Below are positions 17,186 through 26,754 of a DNA stretch of 64,000 bases, piece by piece; within the stretch, counting starts at the first letter, position 1, and each line of letters begins with the position of its first letter. A program made the translations under genes and the position numbers. The stretch is from Haloarcula japonica DSM 6131 (lineage in GTDB: Archaea; Halobacteriota; Halobacteria; Halobacteriales; Haloarculaceae), in contig NZ_AOLY01000039.1 of assembly GCF_000336635.1 (NCBI RefSeq), positions 425,989 to 489,988 on the forward strand, read 5' to 3'. The notes below the pieces were generated by a model. The model saw only the letters and a list, made by a program, of their open reading frames with translations. It was not told the origin of the DNA and searched no databases.

Positions 17186-20100
17186 CTACCTGGAGTAGCT
17201 TGATTTCAGTTTTGGGAGTCCAGTTTCAAGAATTTCGTATTGGTCCCATTCTTTGATATTCTCCCAAATCCCTTTCTCCACATCAACGGTAACGCCGTCG
17301 TCAATCATTTTGTCGATCGTATCTCGGAATTCTTTGGTATCATTGAGATCTTTTTGGACTTTCTCTTTCCGGTTTAGAAGATCCTTGTCTGGGTTATTGC
17401 CACTAGTCTGGGCATTTAGGGTTTCAAGTTCGTTTTCGAGTTCGTCAATACGTTGATCAAGATACTGGCCGCGAAGTTTTGGAAGTGTGTTCGAGTCTAT
17501 TGCGTGATAGTAAACGAAGCAACTGAATGCACCATCCGGACTTTCGAGTTGCCAGTAAATCGGAATGCGCTGACCTCGACGACGGTATTCCTTGCAATGA
17601 TGGTATCGGAAGAAGGATTCACGTAGCCAATCTTCCAATGAAGTTCCTAGGGAATCTTCAAGAGACGACTGCACACTCGAACCATCGTCAAAAACCGTTT
17701 CCAAACAGCTCGAAATTTGCTCACTTACATTTTGATTGGCGCTCTCGTTGAAACTTATTATTCCATCATCAACAGTTTCTATATCTTTATTGACATCCCA
17801 CCGCCCGAAGAGTAACCCTAGACAGAATGACAGAACATAACCGACAGATTGTTCGAGTCTTTCGTCATCATAGAGATTCTTAATGTACCGGGCATCTGCG
17901 ATTGTTAGAGGCGATATTTCCAAATCTTCCGCTGCGTCACGAATGTCTTCTGGGCCTTCCGAAATGTCTGAGAGCAAATTCTCATATTCATCCAGTGTTA
18001 GGGTCTTCTTGGGAACCTCATCACCGAAGGTTCCATAATTCGTTTCTAAGTTTTCTACGATAGGATATGTTGAGAGATTATTGGGCAAATTATTGTATAG
18101 TCGGTCCCTTTCTTCTGTTGGGATTGAGTATTCGTCATAGATAACTGGGTCTATAAGCCCGTGGATCAAACCCACTTCTGCATTGAGCTGGTCTTTATGA
18201 TACAGTAGTTCTCTCACTCCACCTTGGACGCAGTCGGTGAAGAGTTCCGGGTCAAACTGATCACTAGTTTCATCTAGCGATACTAATCGCTCCCTGCGTT
18301 CCAATGCCTGGTTAACGAGATCCTCTACTTTTTCTTGTTCCGCCGGTTCCGGATCAATTGGTAGTCGCTTCACGTCACCGACTTCGAAATTCAACGACGG
18401 ATTGATTCCGTTCAAAAGGAACCGAACCAACGTGGAATTACCATAGCCAAGTAGATACTTGTCACTTATTTCCGGTGAGTAAACGAAGTGCGATTTGTGA
18501 TAGAAGATAGTGTCATCTGGCTTTTGGCGAGCAACTGCATAATTTCCGAAACCTCGGAATGAGATGCCCTCTCGGAAGTAGTAATCTGGATTTTGAGGGC
18601 GGCTTCCGCTATATTCTTTCACCTCTTTACCATCATTTTCCCAGTCAAGATAATCACGTTGAGTATCATAGTAAGGAGAAGAAGATCCACTTTTCTGATA
18701 TGGAACATAATAGCTTTTTAATTCCTCAGAGGGTACTTCCCAATGTTTTCTAACAAATCGGTCATCATCCCCGGTGGCTAGTCCCTGTTTCACTTCTACT
18801 GACTCTTCTATCGCGGGATATTGGGAGAAGAGGTTGAGAAGGGAATCACCAAACCAGTATAAGAATGGCTGTCGACCAATCGATAGAAAATCATTCGAAT
18901 TGATTATATAAATGTCGTCTGGGTCATCACCTTTTCTGATTTGTTTGACTAAGTAGTTCAAGCCCTGTATTTTCTTTTCGTAGTTCTCGTATTGATCTTG
19001 TTCGTGAGTCATACGGTAGAAGCGTGTTTCAGTAAGCTCCCCCGGCTCACTATTTCGAAGAAGGAATGGGATAGTGTAGGCGTCTTTTTGTTGATCAAAT
19101 CCATAACGGGAGAGATGGACCCCTTCGACAAATTGATGATTCTGAAGTAGAATCCGACGAAGCTTCCGATAGCTGTACGAAAACATATAGTTCTCTGGGG
19201 TGACTAGTGAAGCATATCCATCATCCTTAGCGAACTCCCAAGATCGCTGAATGAAGGCAGCATACAAATCGCGGGTTCCAACATATCCGTCTTTCACATA
19301 TTGTTTTAAATTATCCCCCATTTTCGCGCTACCCATATAAGGTGGATTAGCGACCACCACGTCGTAATCACGAATTAGAACGTCAAGAAGTTCAACTGTC
19401 TTCGATACCTCTGAGGCAAACATTTCGTCAATTGGGTTATCCTCGTTAAGGGCGATTCGAGCTATTTCACGGGTGTTCTCAAGTAACCGCTCTTTCACAG
19501 CGTCCCATGATTCCGATTCATTATCCGAGAACGAAACAACGGAAGCCTGTTTTTCAAGTCCCCCACTTTGCGTAAACTTGGATTGACCTGCTGCTTCGAG
19601 TTCGTCCCGGTATTCATCGATAATCCCCTCGATACGCTCTTCTACTCGGACAAGACTCCCCCACTCACGAATATGTTCAAAACTAGTCCAAATCTGTTCC
19701 AGAATTTCCTTTTCGAGCTCCGATTGTGATCGGTTAAGGACTTCCTGCTTTTTTTCACCATTTATCAAGACTGCATCTGCCGAGACAATATTAATTTGGT
19801 CAACATCGATATTTGGAGCCCGTGCTTTCGCTTTAAGATATAGTGACAGGGCCGCGATTTGTGCTGCACCAGAGTCAATATCGATTCCGTAGAGGTTGTT
19901 GCGGAGAATCTCACGTGGAATGTATTTTTCGGGGATCTCTCCTTCCTCTAAATACATCTGGTAGAGCACATCAAAGGCGTAGAATAGCATATGACCGCTG
20001 CCACAAGCAGGGTCAAGCACAGTAATGTCCTCAACTGCTTTGGTCTCTCGTTCAATCAAAGAGTCTTGCAGCGGGGAGAGATAGAAGCAATTCTTCTCAT

Positions 20101-20911
20101 CGTCAATATTTGTTCGTTCGCCCTGCATTTCGAGCCACGTTCGACCCAATGAGTTGTCAACCATCCACTCAACGATGTACCGTGGAGTGAACAACTGAGT
20201 CTTCGTGGCTATATCCGTCCCAGCAATCTTGTAGTTCTCTTCATCGATACGCTCATCAATGTCTTCGCGTTCTTCCTCACCGAAATACTGGTATACCCAA
20301 CCCAGTGCTTCGTCGCTCTCCCATGCTTCGTCGTCGATTAGATCTAGATCATCAAGGACTTCCTCGCGTACCTGCGCATCAAGGTCGATAGCGGTGTGTT
20401 CAGATTCCTCGAAAATCATCCGAATCTCTGCACCGATCTCCTGATACGCGAGATCGAGTGTGGCACCGAAGCCGTCGTCGGGTGCGTTAGTTAGCTCGCC
20501 GGCGATTTCAGCGACGGTGTGATGCATATATGATCGGTTACCGTACTCGGGTCGCTCGGTGATTGTTTCCTCGACGAGGCCACGAACTTCGATAATTTTC
20601 AGCGCAACGAATCGATTTAGGTAGGTCTTCGTCGCTTCGTGGACGTAGTTGGTTATCGACCGCTCCAAGTCGCCCTCAGTCGATTCGAGCTCTCGTTGGA
20701 TAGCCGCATTAAGAGTACGTCGGGTGTGAATCTCCTCAACGGAGAGGTGTGTCAGATTCTCAAGTGGGAGTTTCTTGTCCTCGTAGATGCCGTACTTTTC
20801 GAGCTGGCGTCGAAGCTCATCTTCGAGCGTATGGCGCGTACTAAGAATCGCACTTCGAATGTTCGAGCGCTGATCCGACGAAAGACCGGGTTGACCGTGT
20901 GTTGTGGACAT
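17186..20911 (-). CDS. pglX: BREX adenine-specific DNA methyltransferase PglX, 1241 aa
   Basis: The N6-adenine methyltransferase motifs are present: SAM-binding ITVLDPACGSGHMLFYAF near residue 302 and catalytic VVANPPYMGS near 522. A long N-terminal helical region and a large C-terminal target-recognition region with coiled-coil QRIDELENELETLNAQ complete the usual PglX size. ATG 20911 (MSTTHGQPGLSS) is preferred to the in-frame start at 20995, whose extension is basic and crosses an inverted repeat. PglX marks host DNA in BREX. The C-terminal half is AT-richer than the N-terminal, consistent with exchange of the specificity region. Confidence 0.9.
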   Translation of the reverse strand: MSTTHGQPGLSSDQRSNIRSAILSTRHTLEDELRRQLEKYGIYEDKKLPLENLTHLSVEEIHTRRTLNAAIQRELESTEGDLERSITNYVHEATKTYLNRFVALKIIEVRGLVEETITERPEYGNRSYMHHTVAEIAGELTNAPDDGFGATLDLAYQEIGAEIRMIFEESEHTAIDLDAQVREEVLDDLDLIDDEAWESDEALGWVYQYFGEEEREDIDERIDEENYKIAGTDIATKTQLFTPRYIVEWMVDNSLGRTWLEMQGERTNIDDEKNCFYLSPLQDSLIERETKAVEDITVLDPACGSGHMLFYAFDVLYQMYLEEGEIPEKYIPREILRNNLYGIDIDSGAAQIAALSLYLKAKARAPNIDVDQINIVSADAVLINGEKKQEVLNRSQSELEKEILEQIWTSFEHIREWGSLVRVEERIEGIIDEYRDELEAAGQSKFTQSGGLEKQASVVSFSDNESESWDAVKERLLENTREIARIALNEDNPIDEMFASEVSKTVELLDVLIRDYDVVVANPPYMGSAKMGDNLKQYVKDGYVGTRDLYAAFIQRSWEFAKDDGYASLVTPENYMFSYSYRKLRRILLQNHQFVEGVHLSRYGFDQQKDAYTIPFLLRNSEPGELTETRFYRMTHEQDQYENYEKKIQGLNYLVKQIRKGDDPDDIYIINSNDFLSIGRQPFLYWFGDSLLNLFSQYPAIEESVEVKQGLATGDDDRFVRKHWEVPSEELKSYYVPYQKSGSSSPYYDTQRDYLDWENDGKEVKEYSGSRPQNPDYYFREGISFRGFGNYAVARQKPDDTIFYHKSHFVYSPEISDKYLLGYGNSTLVRFLLNGINPSLNFEVGDVKRLPIDPEPAEQEKVEDLVNQALERRERLVSLDETSDQFDPELFTDCVQGGVRELLYHKDQLNAEVGLIHGLIDPVIYDEYSIPTEERDRLYNNLPNNLSTYPIVENLETNYGTFGDEVPKKTLTLDEYENLLSDISEGPEDIRDAAEDLEISPLTIADARYIKNLYDDERLEQSVGYVLSFCLGLLFGRWDVNKDIETVDDGIISFNESANQNVSEQISSCLETVFDDGSSVQSSLEDSLGTSLEDWLRESFFRYHHCKEYRRRGQRIPIYWQLESPDGAFSCFVYYHAIDSNTLPKLRGQYLDQRIDELENELETLNAQTSGNNPDKDLLNRKEKVQKDLNDTKEFRDTIDKMIDDGVTVDVEKGIWENIKEWDQYEILETGLPKLKSSYSR

Positions 20912-20928
20912 GGATTCTAAAGGATGAC

Positions 20929-20960
20929 ACGCCGCCGCGAAACGGATGGGATGGCGGCGT
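20929..20960. promoter_or_regulatory. Inverted repeat in the pglX leader
   Basis: ACGCCGCC and GGCGGCGT (8 bp, perfect) are separated by 16 bases and lie 18 bp upstream of the pglX ATG. It could be an operator or an RNA hairpin that limits translation of the methyltransferase. Confidence 0.35.
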
Positions 20961-21130
20961 ACTTTGTCATAGATCCCACCCGTGAGGACATACAACCAGC
21001 AAGCGCTCGGCAGGTCTTATATTGTTGGGGTTATTGTTCGTTCCGTAGTTAATCGACACCAATCACGGGAGATTGACTACGTCAAGATCAACGGAGTAAG
21101 TAATAGGGAACCTGAATATATGTCTAAGTA

Positions 21131-21679
21131 ATGATTCGAATTATAAATATAGTTGCTTCAGGAGATCTTGGTCAAGAATTCGATTTGGTTTCCCTTTCCG
21201 AAGATCTAGATCTACCTCATATTCAGTACGAGCCCGAAATATTTCCCGGTGTTCAACTTCGGCTATCACCCAAAGGTGCCGTTATGACCATCTTTTCGAC
21301 GGGTAGTTATACTATCACTGGAGTACAAAGTGAATCAGAGTTGAGATCTATATTCACCGAGGTTGTCTCCGCCATTAATGAGATATTGTCAGAAAGTGTG
21401 AAGCCAGAATATCCTACGGTTAACAATCTTGCCTGTAAAGCTGCGTTGGAGAGAGAGTTAGATCTTGCAGCAGTATCGATTGGTCTTGGTACAGAACATA
21501 CAGAATATGAGCCCGAGCAATCACCATTTGTTTATTATCGCCCAGACAATACTAACTGTGTGATTACGATAGCTAATAACGGCAAAGTAGTTATTACTGG
21601 AGTAGAGGAGAAAAAAGAGGCGGAACGGGCTTTCAGTTATTTACAAGCCGAAATAGATCGCTTGTTTTCTAATAGTTAA
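21131..21679 (+). CDS. Diverged TATA-binding-protein paralogue within BREX (TBP-B), 182 aa
   Basis: First repeat: INIVASGDLGQEFDLVSLSE, YEPEIFPGVQLR, MTIFSTGSYTITG, with both intercalating phenylalanines (Phe38, Phe55). Second repeat: AALERELDLAAVSIGLG, YEPEQSPFVYYR, ITIANNGKVVITG, where both are lost (Ser131, Ala148). The fold should be intact but DNA bending by the second half is probably lost. It is transcribed against the BREX genes, in the gap between brxC and pglX. GC content is low. It likely arose from a canonical TBP; whether it is a competitor, an anti-TBP or a locus-specific factor is open. Confidence 0.85.
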   Translation: MIRIINIVASGDLGQEFDLVSLSEDLDLPHIQYEPEIFPGVQLRLSPKGAVMTIFSTGSYTITGVQSESELRSIFTEVVSAINEILSESVKPEYPTVNNLACKAALERELDLAAVSIGLGTEHTEYEPEQSPFVYYRPDNTNCVITIANNGKVVITGVEEKKEAERAFSYLQAEIDRLFSNS

Positions 21680-21736
21680 AATAAATGAATCCAACCACAG
21701 GATCGGATTAGAGAGAAATCTGACGATCTATGTCAA

Positions 21737-24700
21737 TTATCTAAATCGGATCTCTATGTCTCCATCCTGATCAAGAAGTTCTTCGGTCTCTGCGCGAAGT
21801 TCTGAGATCGGTTGATCGATGTCGTCCGGATCGGTGACGACGATGGATCCGAAGATGGAGTCGATGTCCACGCTTTCTCGAACAGTGCCGTCGTCCTCAT
21901 CATCTTCCAGGTCATCAATCTCGGCCTTCGCAGCGTCTTCGTACGAATCAACGGTCTGGATATGCTCGATGAGCCGTGGAAGCGACGGTGTCGGATTGAT
22001 GTGCTCCTCATTGGAGATATTCAGATCGACCGACCCATCCCCCTGTCGTTCCGTCAGATCGGACAGAGCAGTGTCAAGATCGGTTTCATCGATGTCGGAT
22101 CCAGCATACGCCCGAACCAATTCGATGGACTCTGTGTACGTCTCGTGGCGTTTCTCGTACAGGGATTCGTACGTGGTCGTGAAGGCTTCGGCGGTAGTTC
22201 GGTAGTCAGTCTTGACATTGTTCCACTGGCTGATGACACCTTCCGTGTCTAACGTATCAGCAACGCGGCGGGCCGCCTCACGCGCTTCATCGCTGATGTC
22301 GACAAGCCCAGCGTGGTCATCGGCCTCGTCGACGAGAGACTCCCACTCGGTCGTGATGAACCGCTGAATGGTTTCGTAGGTCTCCAACCGGTTTTGGCCG
22401 CCGGTCTCACCGCAGAATTCGGCGACATCCTTCGCGGTTTTCGTGAGGCCTTCGAGTTCGTCTTCGAAGTCGACGAACTGTTTGATACGCTTGGCCGACG
22501 TGGGTTGTTGCAGCAGATTGTTTAATCGCGTCTGGAATTGCTCTACGTCGTCTGCCAGCGGGAAGTCGACCCGCTGGAGTTGCGAGAGGAGTGTGCTCGT
22601 GGTTGAAACCCACTCGTTTGCTGCCTCTCTGATTCCCTCGTCGACGGCCTGGTCGGTCGATTTGACCTTCCGGTCGAAGAGTCGGTCGAGGAGTTGCTTC
22701 GCATCGGTTCGTGTTTCGACATCGACGGTCTCCCGCTCATCGAACGACGTGGACTTGAATTTCGTGACTTGCGTGAACAGCTCCTGTGCGCCGTCCTCGG
22801 AATACGTCTCGTACGTTCGCTCCTTGTGTGTCGGAATGACGGATCCGTTTCTAAAGAGCACGGCAGCGGCCAGGCGAACGACTTCCCGGCTCCACCCGTA
22901 CGGTGGTTCAGCGAAGTGGTCGATCAGATCGCTTCCAGAGCGGGACTCTCCGGCTTTCTCGCGTCGCTGAATTTCGTCTTCGACCTCGGAAGCGATGCGG
23001 GCCTCTGCGATGAGATCGCCGTCTTGGACGACGCCGAGGTCCGAGAACACAGATGGGTTCGACGAGCCTTGGAGATCTTCGAATATCTGCTCGATGTGAC
23101 GATCTTTGACCGTGGCTGACCCGTGTTTGAAACTGGAGAAGACTTTGGGAATGGCGTTGTCCGTCTTCCGGGACACGAGCGAGCTAAGTGAGGTGCTTGT
23201 CGTGTCGAATTCTTCGGTGTCACCGTTGTAGATGAGTGTGCCGCGCTGGAAGCTCCGTTTGAACTCGCGTTCGACCTCGTTCCGGAGACGCTGGAGATCT
23301 TCTTGCTTCTGCCCGAGGGCTTCCTGCTCCTCTTGGCTGAGTTCGTTCCCTCGTTTTGACTTGACGACGGTATTGATCTGGTAGATCGATTTTAGCTTCT
23401 CGTAGATGCTGTGTTGCTTCTCGCCGTCTGCAATCCAGTACAGCGTATCGTCTTCACTGAAACTCTGTGTCTTCAGCCCATCCGGGTCAAGGTCTTCGTA
23501 CCGCTGGTGGATCGGTGAGTAGGTTTTGAGATCGACGTGTCCGTTCGACGTGATGGTTTCTCCGTCGATACTCAGATTCAACTGGAACGTTTTCCCTTGG
23601 TAATTGACGCGGGATGTTTCGTCAAGGATGTCGTTCAGGAAGCGCTTCGAGGAGCGACGGATGTCGCCGGGGCCGACCTCGATGCTTTTGATTTCGTTTT
23701 CGAGTTCACGCTCGGTCTCTCGAAGGAACCGGTAGCCCTCTTCGCTTCGCCCGACGAGCCCGGCTTCGACGAGTGCATCAAGCGTATCTTGTACGTCGTT
23801 TTCTAACTGCTTCGTGGGGCCGAGCTCCGTCTGGAGTGAGGTTGCAATGTTGTCGGCGGTGTTCGGGATCCAGGGGAGTTGTTGGAGTAGATAGAGTGAC
23901 TTGAGAACGCGGCTGGCGATTTCTGGATCGGCGTTCTTTGGTGTGGCTTCCCGGATGGATTTGACATCGTTGCTCGGGATGTCGTTGCTGATCTCGTCGA
24001 AGATCATATCGAGCGTGACGAGTGCCCCGAGTTCGTCGTTGTAGAGATGGGCCTCGTCTTTCAGCACGCTCTGTGTGACATCGATGAGCGTTCGCTCGCT
24101 GCCCGCGAGTTGGTCATCCGAGCCTTTGCCAAGTGCCTTGAACATCTCCGGGAGAATGTCGAGCTGGTACGGAAGGAACGGGTAGCAGTCGATAAAGTTC
24201 TCTCTCGTGATTGGCTTCAGACTCTGACCGGAATCGAGCTTGTACCTGGCGGAAAGGATGCCTTCATGCTGATCGTACAGATTCCCGATGGCTTCCCTGG
24301 CGTCGCCTTTCTTGCTGAGAACACGGTCACGGACGACCTTGTCGAGGTTTTCGGACGTGAGGTCGAACCGGTGCGGGAATCGATCGATGACTTTCGATTC
24401 CTCGGCTTCTTTTTCGAGCACACCGGGGATGAGCTGCTGGAGCTGTTCCTGGGACGTGACTCCGAGATATACCTTCCCCTTGCCTTTCTGGCCGAACTCC
24501 TCGACGATACTCTGGAGTTCCAAGAGGAGCTGTCCATCATCTCCGATGAACTGGGAGATTTCGTCGATGAAGACGAAGTATCGGGAGTTGTTCCCCGTTT
24601 CGCGTTCCTGCTGTTCGACGTATTCGACGATGTCTTCCGCGAGGGTCGAAGCGTTGATCAGAACGTTGTCCTGAACGTCATCGATCGCACGGGCTGCGTC

Positions 24701-25381
24701 GTCTTCGTCGTCGAACTCGTCTGTCGCTTCTACCAGCGCAGTCTCCATATCCGACCGCACGAACATCGCATCTTTACGGGCCTCTGTCCAGTCTTTCCCG
24801 GTGTTTGACTCGATGGTAGCGACGAAGTCATCGTACACGCCTCGTGATTCGAGTTCCTGTTCCATCTGGGCGACCCAGGGCATGGAAGCGTACCCGCGGG
24901 ACGTGTTGAATTCACGGTGAATGATCTCGGTGATGGATTCGCTTCCAGATGCATCGGCCTTCGCGCCGATCTGGAACATCAACACCTCGGAATCGAATTT
25001 GTTCGTGACCGACGAGACGGCCCCGTCGAGCATCTCGTTGCCCTCGATCCGATCGCGGAACATCTCCGCCGCATACGTATCCCCGAACTCCCGGTTTTCC
25101 AAGACGTGCCCGAGGATCTTCATGAAGTGGCTTTTCCCGGATCCGAAGAATCCGGAAACCCACATCCCAACGTCCTCTGTTTGGGCGTGTTCCGTGTCGA
25201 TGACGGCCTCTAGGGCGTCCGAGAAGTGCCGTTCGAGTTGCGGTGTGAGGATGTACTCTTCGAGTTCTTTCTTGACGACGCTCGGGTCATCGTTATCGAC
25301 TTTGACGACCCGGTCGATCTTCCGATTGATCGGCCGGTAGAAGATCTCGTTGATTTGGTAGGTAGAAGTAGTGTCACTCAT
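21737..25381 (-). CDS. brxC: BREX ATPase BrxC, 1214 aa
   Basis: Starts MSDTTSTYQINEIFYRPINR, the usual BrxC N-terminus, followed by the P-loop GFFGSGKSHFMKILG near residue 80 and Walker B YFVFIDEISQF near 265. Size is typical for BrxC/PglY-type proteins (about 1,200 aa). The C-terminal half is helical and ends in an acidic tail. It overlaps brxB by eight bases (25374-25381), so both are co-translated. BrxC is essential to BREX and thought to power the complex. Confidence 0.92.
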   Translation of the reverse strand: MSDTTSTYQINEIFYRPINRKIDRVVKVDNDDPSVVKKELEEYILTPQLERHFSDALEAVIDTEHAQTEDVGMWVSGFFGSGKSHFMKILGHVLENREFGDTYAAEMFRDRIEGNEMLDGAVSSVTNKFDSEVLMFQIGAKADASGSESITEIIHREFNTSRGYASMPWVAQMEQELESRGVYDDFVATIESNTGKDWTEARKDAMFVRSDMETALVEATDEFDDEDDAARAIDDVQDNVLINASTLAEDIVEYVEQQERETGNNSRYFVFIDEISQFIGDDGQLLLELQSIVEEFGQKGKGKVYLGVTSQEQLQQLIPGVLEKEAEESKVIDRFPHRFDLTSENLDKVVRDRVLSKKGDAREAIGNLYDQHEGILSARYKLDSGQSLKPITRENFIDCYPFLPYQLDILPEMFKALGKGSDDQLAGSERTLIDVTQSVLKDEAHLYNDELGALVTLDMIFDEISNDIPSNDVKSIREATPKNADPEIASRVLKSLYLLQQLPWIPNTADNIATSLQTELGPTKQLENDVQDTLDALVEAGLVGRSEEGYRFLRETERELENEIKSIEVGPGDIRRSSKRFLNDILDETSRVNYQGKTFQLNLSIDGETITSNGHVDLKTYSPIHQRYEDLDPDGLKTQSFSEDDTLYWIADGEKQHSIYEKLKSIYQINTVVKSKRGNELSQEEQEALGQKQEDLQRLRNEVEREFKRSFQRGTLIYNGDTEEFDTTSTSLSSLVSRKTDNAIPKVFSSFKHGSATVKDRHIEQIFEDLQGSSNPSVFSDLGVVQDGDLIAEARIASEVEDEIQRREKAGESRSGSDLIDHFAEPPYGWSREVVRLAAAVLFRNGSVIPTHKERTYETYSEDGAQELFTQVTKFKSTSFDERETVDVETRTDAKQLLDRLFDRKVKSTDQAVDEGIREAANEWVSTTSTLLSQLQRVDFPLADDVEQFQTRLNNLLQQPTSAKRIKQFVDFEDELEGLTKTAKDVAEFCGETGGQNRLETYETIQRFITTEWESLVDEADDHAGLVDISDEAREAARRVADTLDTEGVISQWNNVKTDYRTTAEAFTTTYESLYEKRHETYTESIELVRAYAGSDIDETDLDTALSDLTERQGDGSVDLNISNEEHINPTPSLPRLIEHIQTVDSYEDAAKAEIDDLEDDEDDGTVRESVDIDSIFGSIVVTDPDDIDQPISELRAETEELLDQDGDIEIRFR

Positions 25382-25943
25382 GTCCGATCACCTTTGCGCG
25401 GTAATATGTTCCCTCAGATTCGTCGAGGAATCTTAAACTCTTGTCATCAACGGTCGCAGGATAGCAAAACACGATCGGGGTCTCATCCGGTGTGTTCGTT
25501 TCCAACTGCCCCATCAGAGTCGATGCACTAGCGAACGGGTACAGGATACCCATTCGATACACGATAACGGTGTCTGCGTCTTCAGCCTGCGTGGCAATAG
25601 CCGATGCCAGTTGTCCCATTTCGCCGTCGTCGAGTAGTGAGGATTTCAATCCGCTGAGCAGCTGTTCACGATCTCGACGTTCGAGGTCGATTACGTTGTC
25701 GAGGATGCCTCGCTCTTCAAGCACGCTGAAGACGAGGTCACGCATATCGATCGCGGCAACCGTTTGGTCGTGGTACTCCAGCTTCTCGATGAGACTCCGA
25801 ATTTCCTCATCGACTTCGATTTCGTCGGCTGGATCGTACGTGAACACGATAAACGGAACTCCCGCTCGCTTTCCGACTTCTTCTCTATCCTCACGAACGA
25901 GTCGTTCGACTTCTTCGAGTCGTGTTTGAAAGTCAGAAAGCAT
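25374..25943 (-). CDS. brxB: BREX protein BrxB (DUF1788), 189 aa
   Basis: The N-terminal LSDFQTRLEEVERLVREDRE helix, FIVFTYDPADEIEVDEEI, and later VIVYRMGILYPFASASTLM and PIVFCYPATVDDKSLRFLD are characteristic of BrxB. The length is right for the family. It overlaps brxA upstream (25933-25943) and brxC downstream. Its molecular role is not established. Confidence 0.9.
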   Translation of the reverse strand: MLSDFQTRLEEVERLVREDREEVGKRAGVPFIVFTYDPADEIEVDEEIRSLIEKLEYHDQTVAAIDMRDLVFSVLEERGILDNVIDLERRDREQLLSGLKSSLLDDGEMGQLASAIATQAEDADTVIVYRMGILYPFASASTLMGQLETNTPDETPIVFCYPATVDDKSLRFLDESEGTYYRAKVIGHE

Positions 25944-26745
25944 CGATCAACTTGTCTACCGTCTCGTGTTTCATTCTCAATCGTTCTGTCGATCCTCGTT
26001 TCTCATAGTTTATGTACTGTGGCGAAATGTCGCGGATTCGGCGCTGGACTTCGGATTCATCCATCAGGAATAGTTTCCAGTCATCGTGTTCGATCACGTC
26101 CGATGCGGACGTAGCTTCTTCGTCGAAGAGACGATACACGACGTACGCGATCGTTTCGTCAGGGATGTAGGTGACTGCGAATTCCTTTCGCTGTCTACCT
26201 TCTAACAGGCCGAAGTTTCTGAGTGAAGTGAGATACTTCGTTGCTGCCTCATTGATCGTAGAGTCGGAGCGGTCACGAAGGTCAGCATAGTCGTCCTTGA
26301 TTGATTTGATGAACGTGACGATGTCTTCGGCCTGGATAGAGAGAGTGCCGCGCTGAAACTCGGGATAGAGGAATTCGATCGTGATGAGGCGGATGAATGG
26401 GTCTTGGGCGAACTCGTAGTAGAGACACCAATCGGCTACATCACTCCGAACGTCAGCTGAAAGTACCCGCATTAGCGGGGTCTCGGTGTAGTCTTCTTTA
26501 CTCGGGATGTGTCTCCGGGTTACTTCGCGGAGAATGTTCGTTCGGTACTCGTCCGTGTTTTTGTTCAGGATGTTGTCTTCGACCACCATCCGCTCCAGTT
26601 CATCGTACGATTCAGATTCGGTATACGCCTGAAGGATTCGCTTGGTCTCGTCGATGTAGGTACTGTGATGGGCGATTTTTGGGTCAAGACTCGTGGCTTG
26701 ATCGTCGTTGTCTTCGTCTTCAGGCTCCAGGTGCTCGTTGCTCAT
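25933..26745 (-). CDS. brxA: BREX protein BrxA (DUF1819), 270 aa
   Basis: A helical protein with VLSADVRSDVADWCLYYEFAQDP, IRLITIEFLYPEFQRG and LRNFGLLEGRQRKEF, as seen in BrxA proteins, which adopt winged-helix folds and can bind DNA. The first 30 residues form an acidic extension (LEPEDEDNDDQATS) beyond the usual BrxA start. Order brxA-brxB-brxC with overlaps is the standard BREX arrangement. Confidence 0.88.
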   Translation of the reverse strand: MSNEHLEPEDEDNDDQATSLDPKIAHHSTYIDETKRILQAYTESESYDELERMVVEDNILNKNTDEYRTNILREVTRRHIPSKEDYTETPLMRVLSADVRSDVADWCLYYEFAQDPFIRLITIEFLYPEFQRGTLSIQAEDIVTFIKSIKDDYADLRDRSDSTINEAATKYLTSLRNFGLLEGRQRKEFAVTYIPDETIAYVVYRLFDEEATSASDVIEHDDWKLFLMDESEVQRRIRDISPQYINYEKRGSTERLRMKHETVDKLIDAF

Positions 26746-26754
26746 ATGGAGTCC

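Noticed and set aside
20912..20995. N-terminal extension of PglX
   Set aside because: Basic sequence that crosses an 8-bp inverted repeat; MSTTHGQ at 20911 is a more typical haloarchaeal start.
24047..24808. 253-codon plus-strand frame opposite brxC
   Set aside because: Antisense shadow of brxC; no independent motif or start signal.
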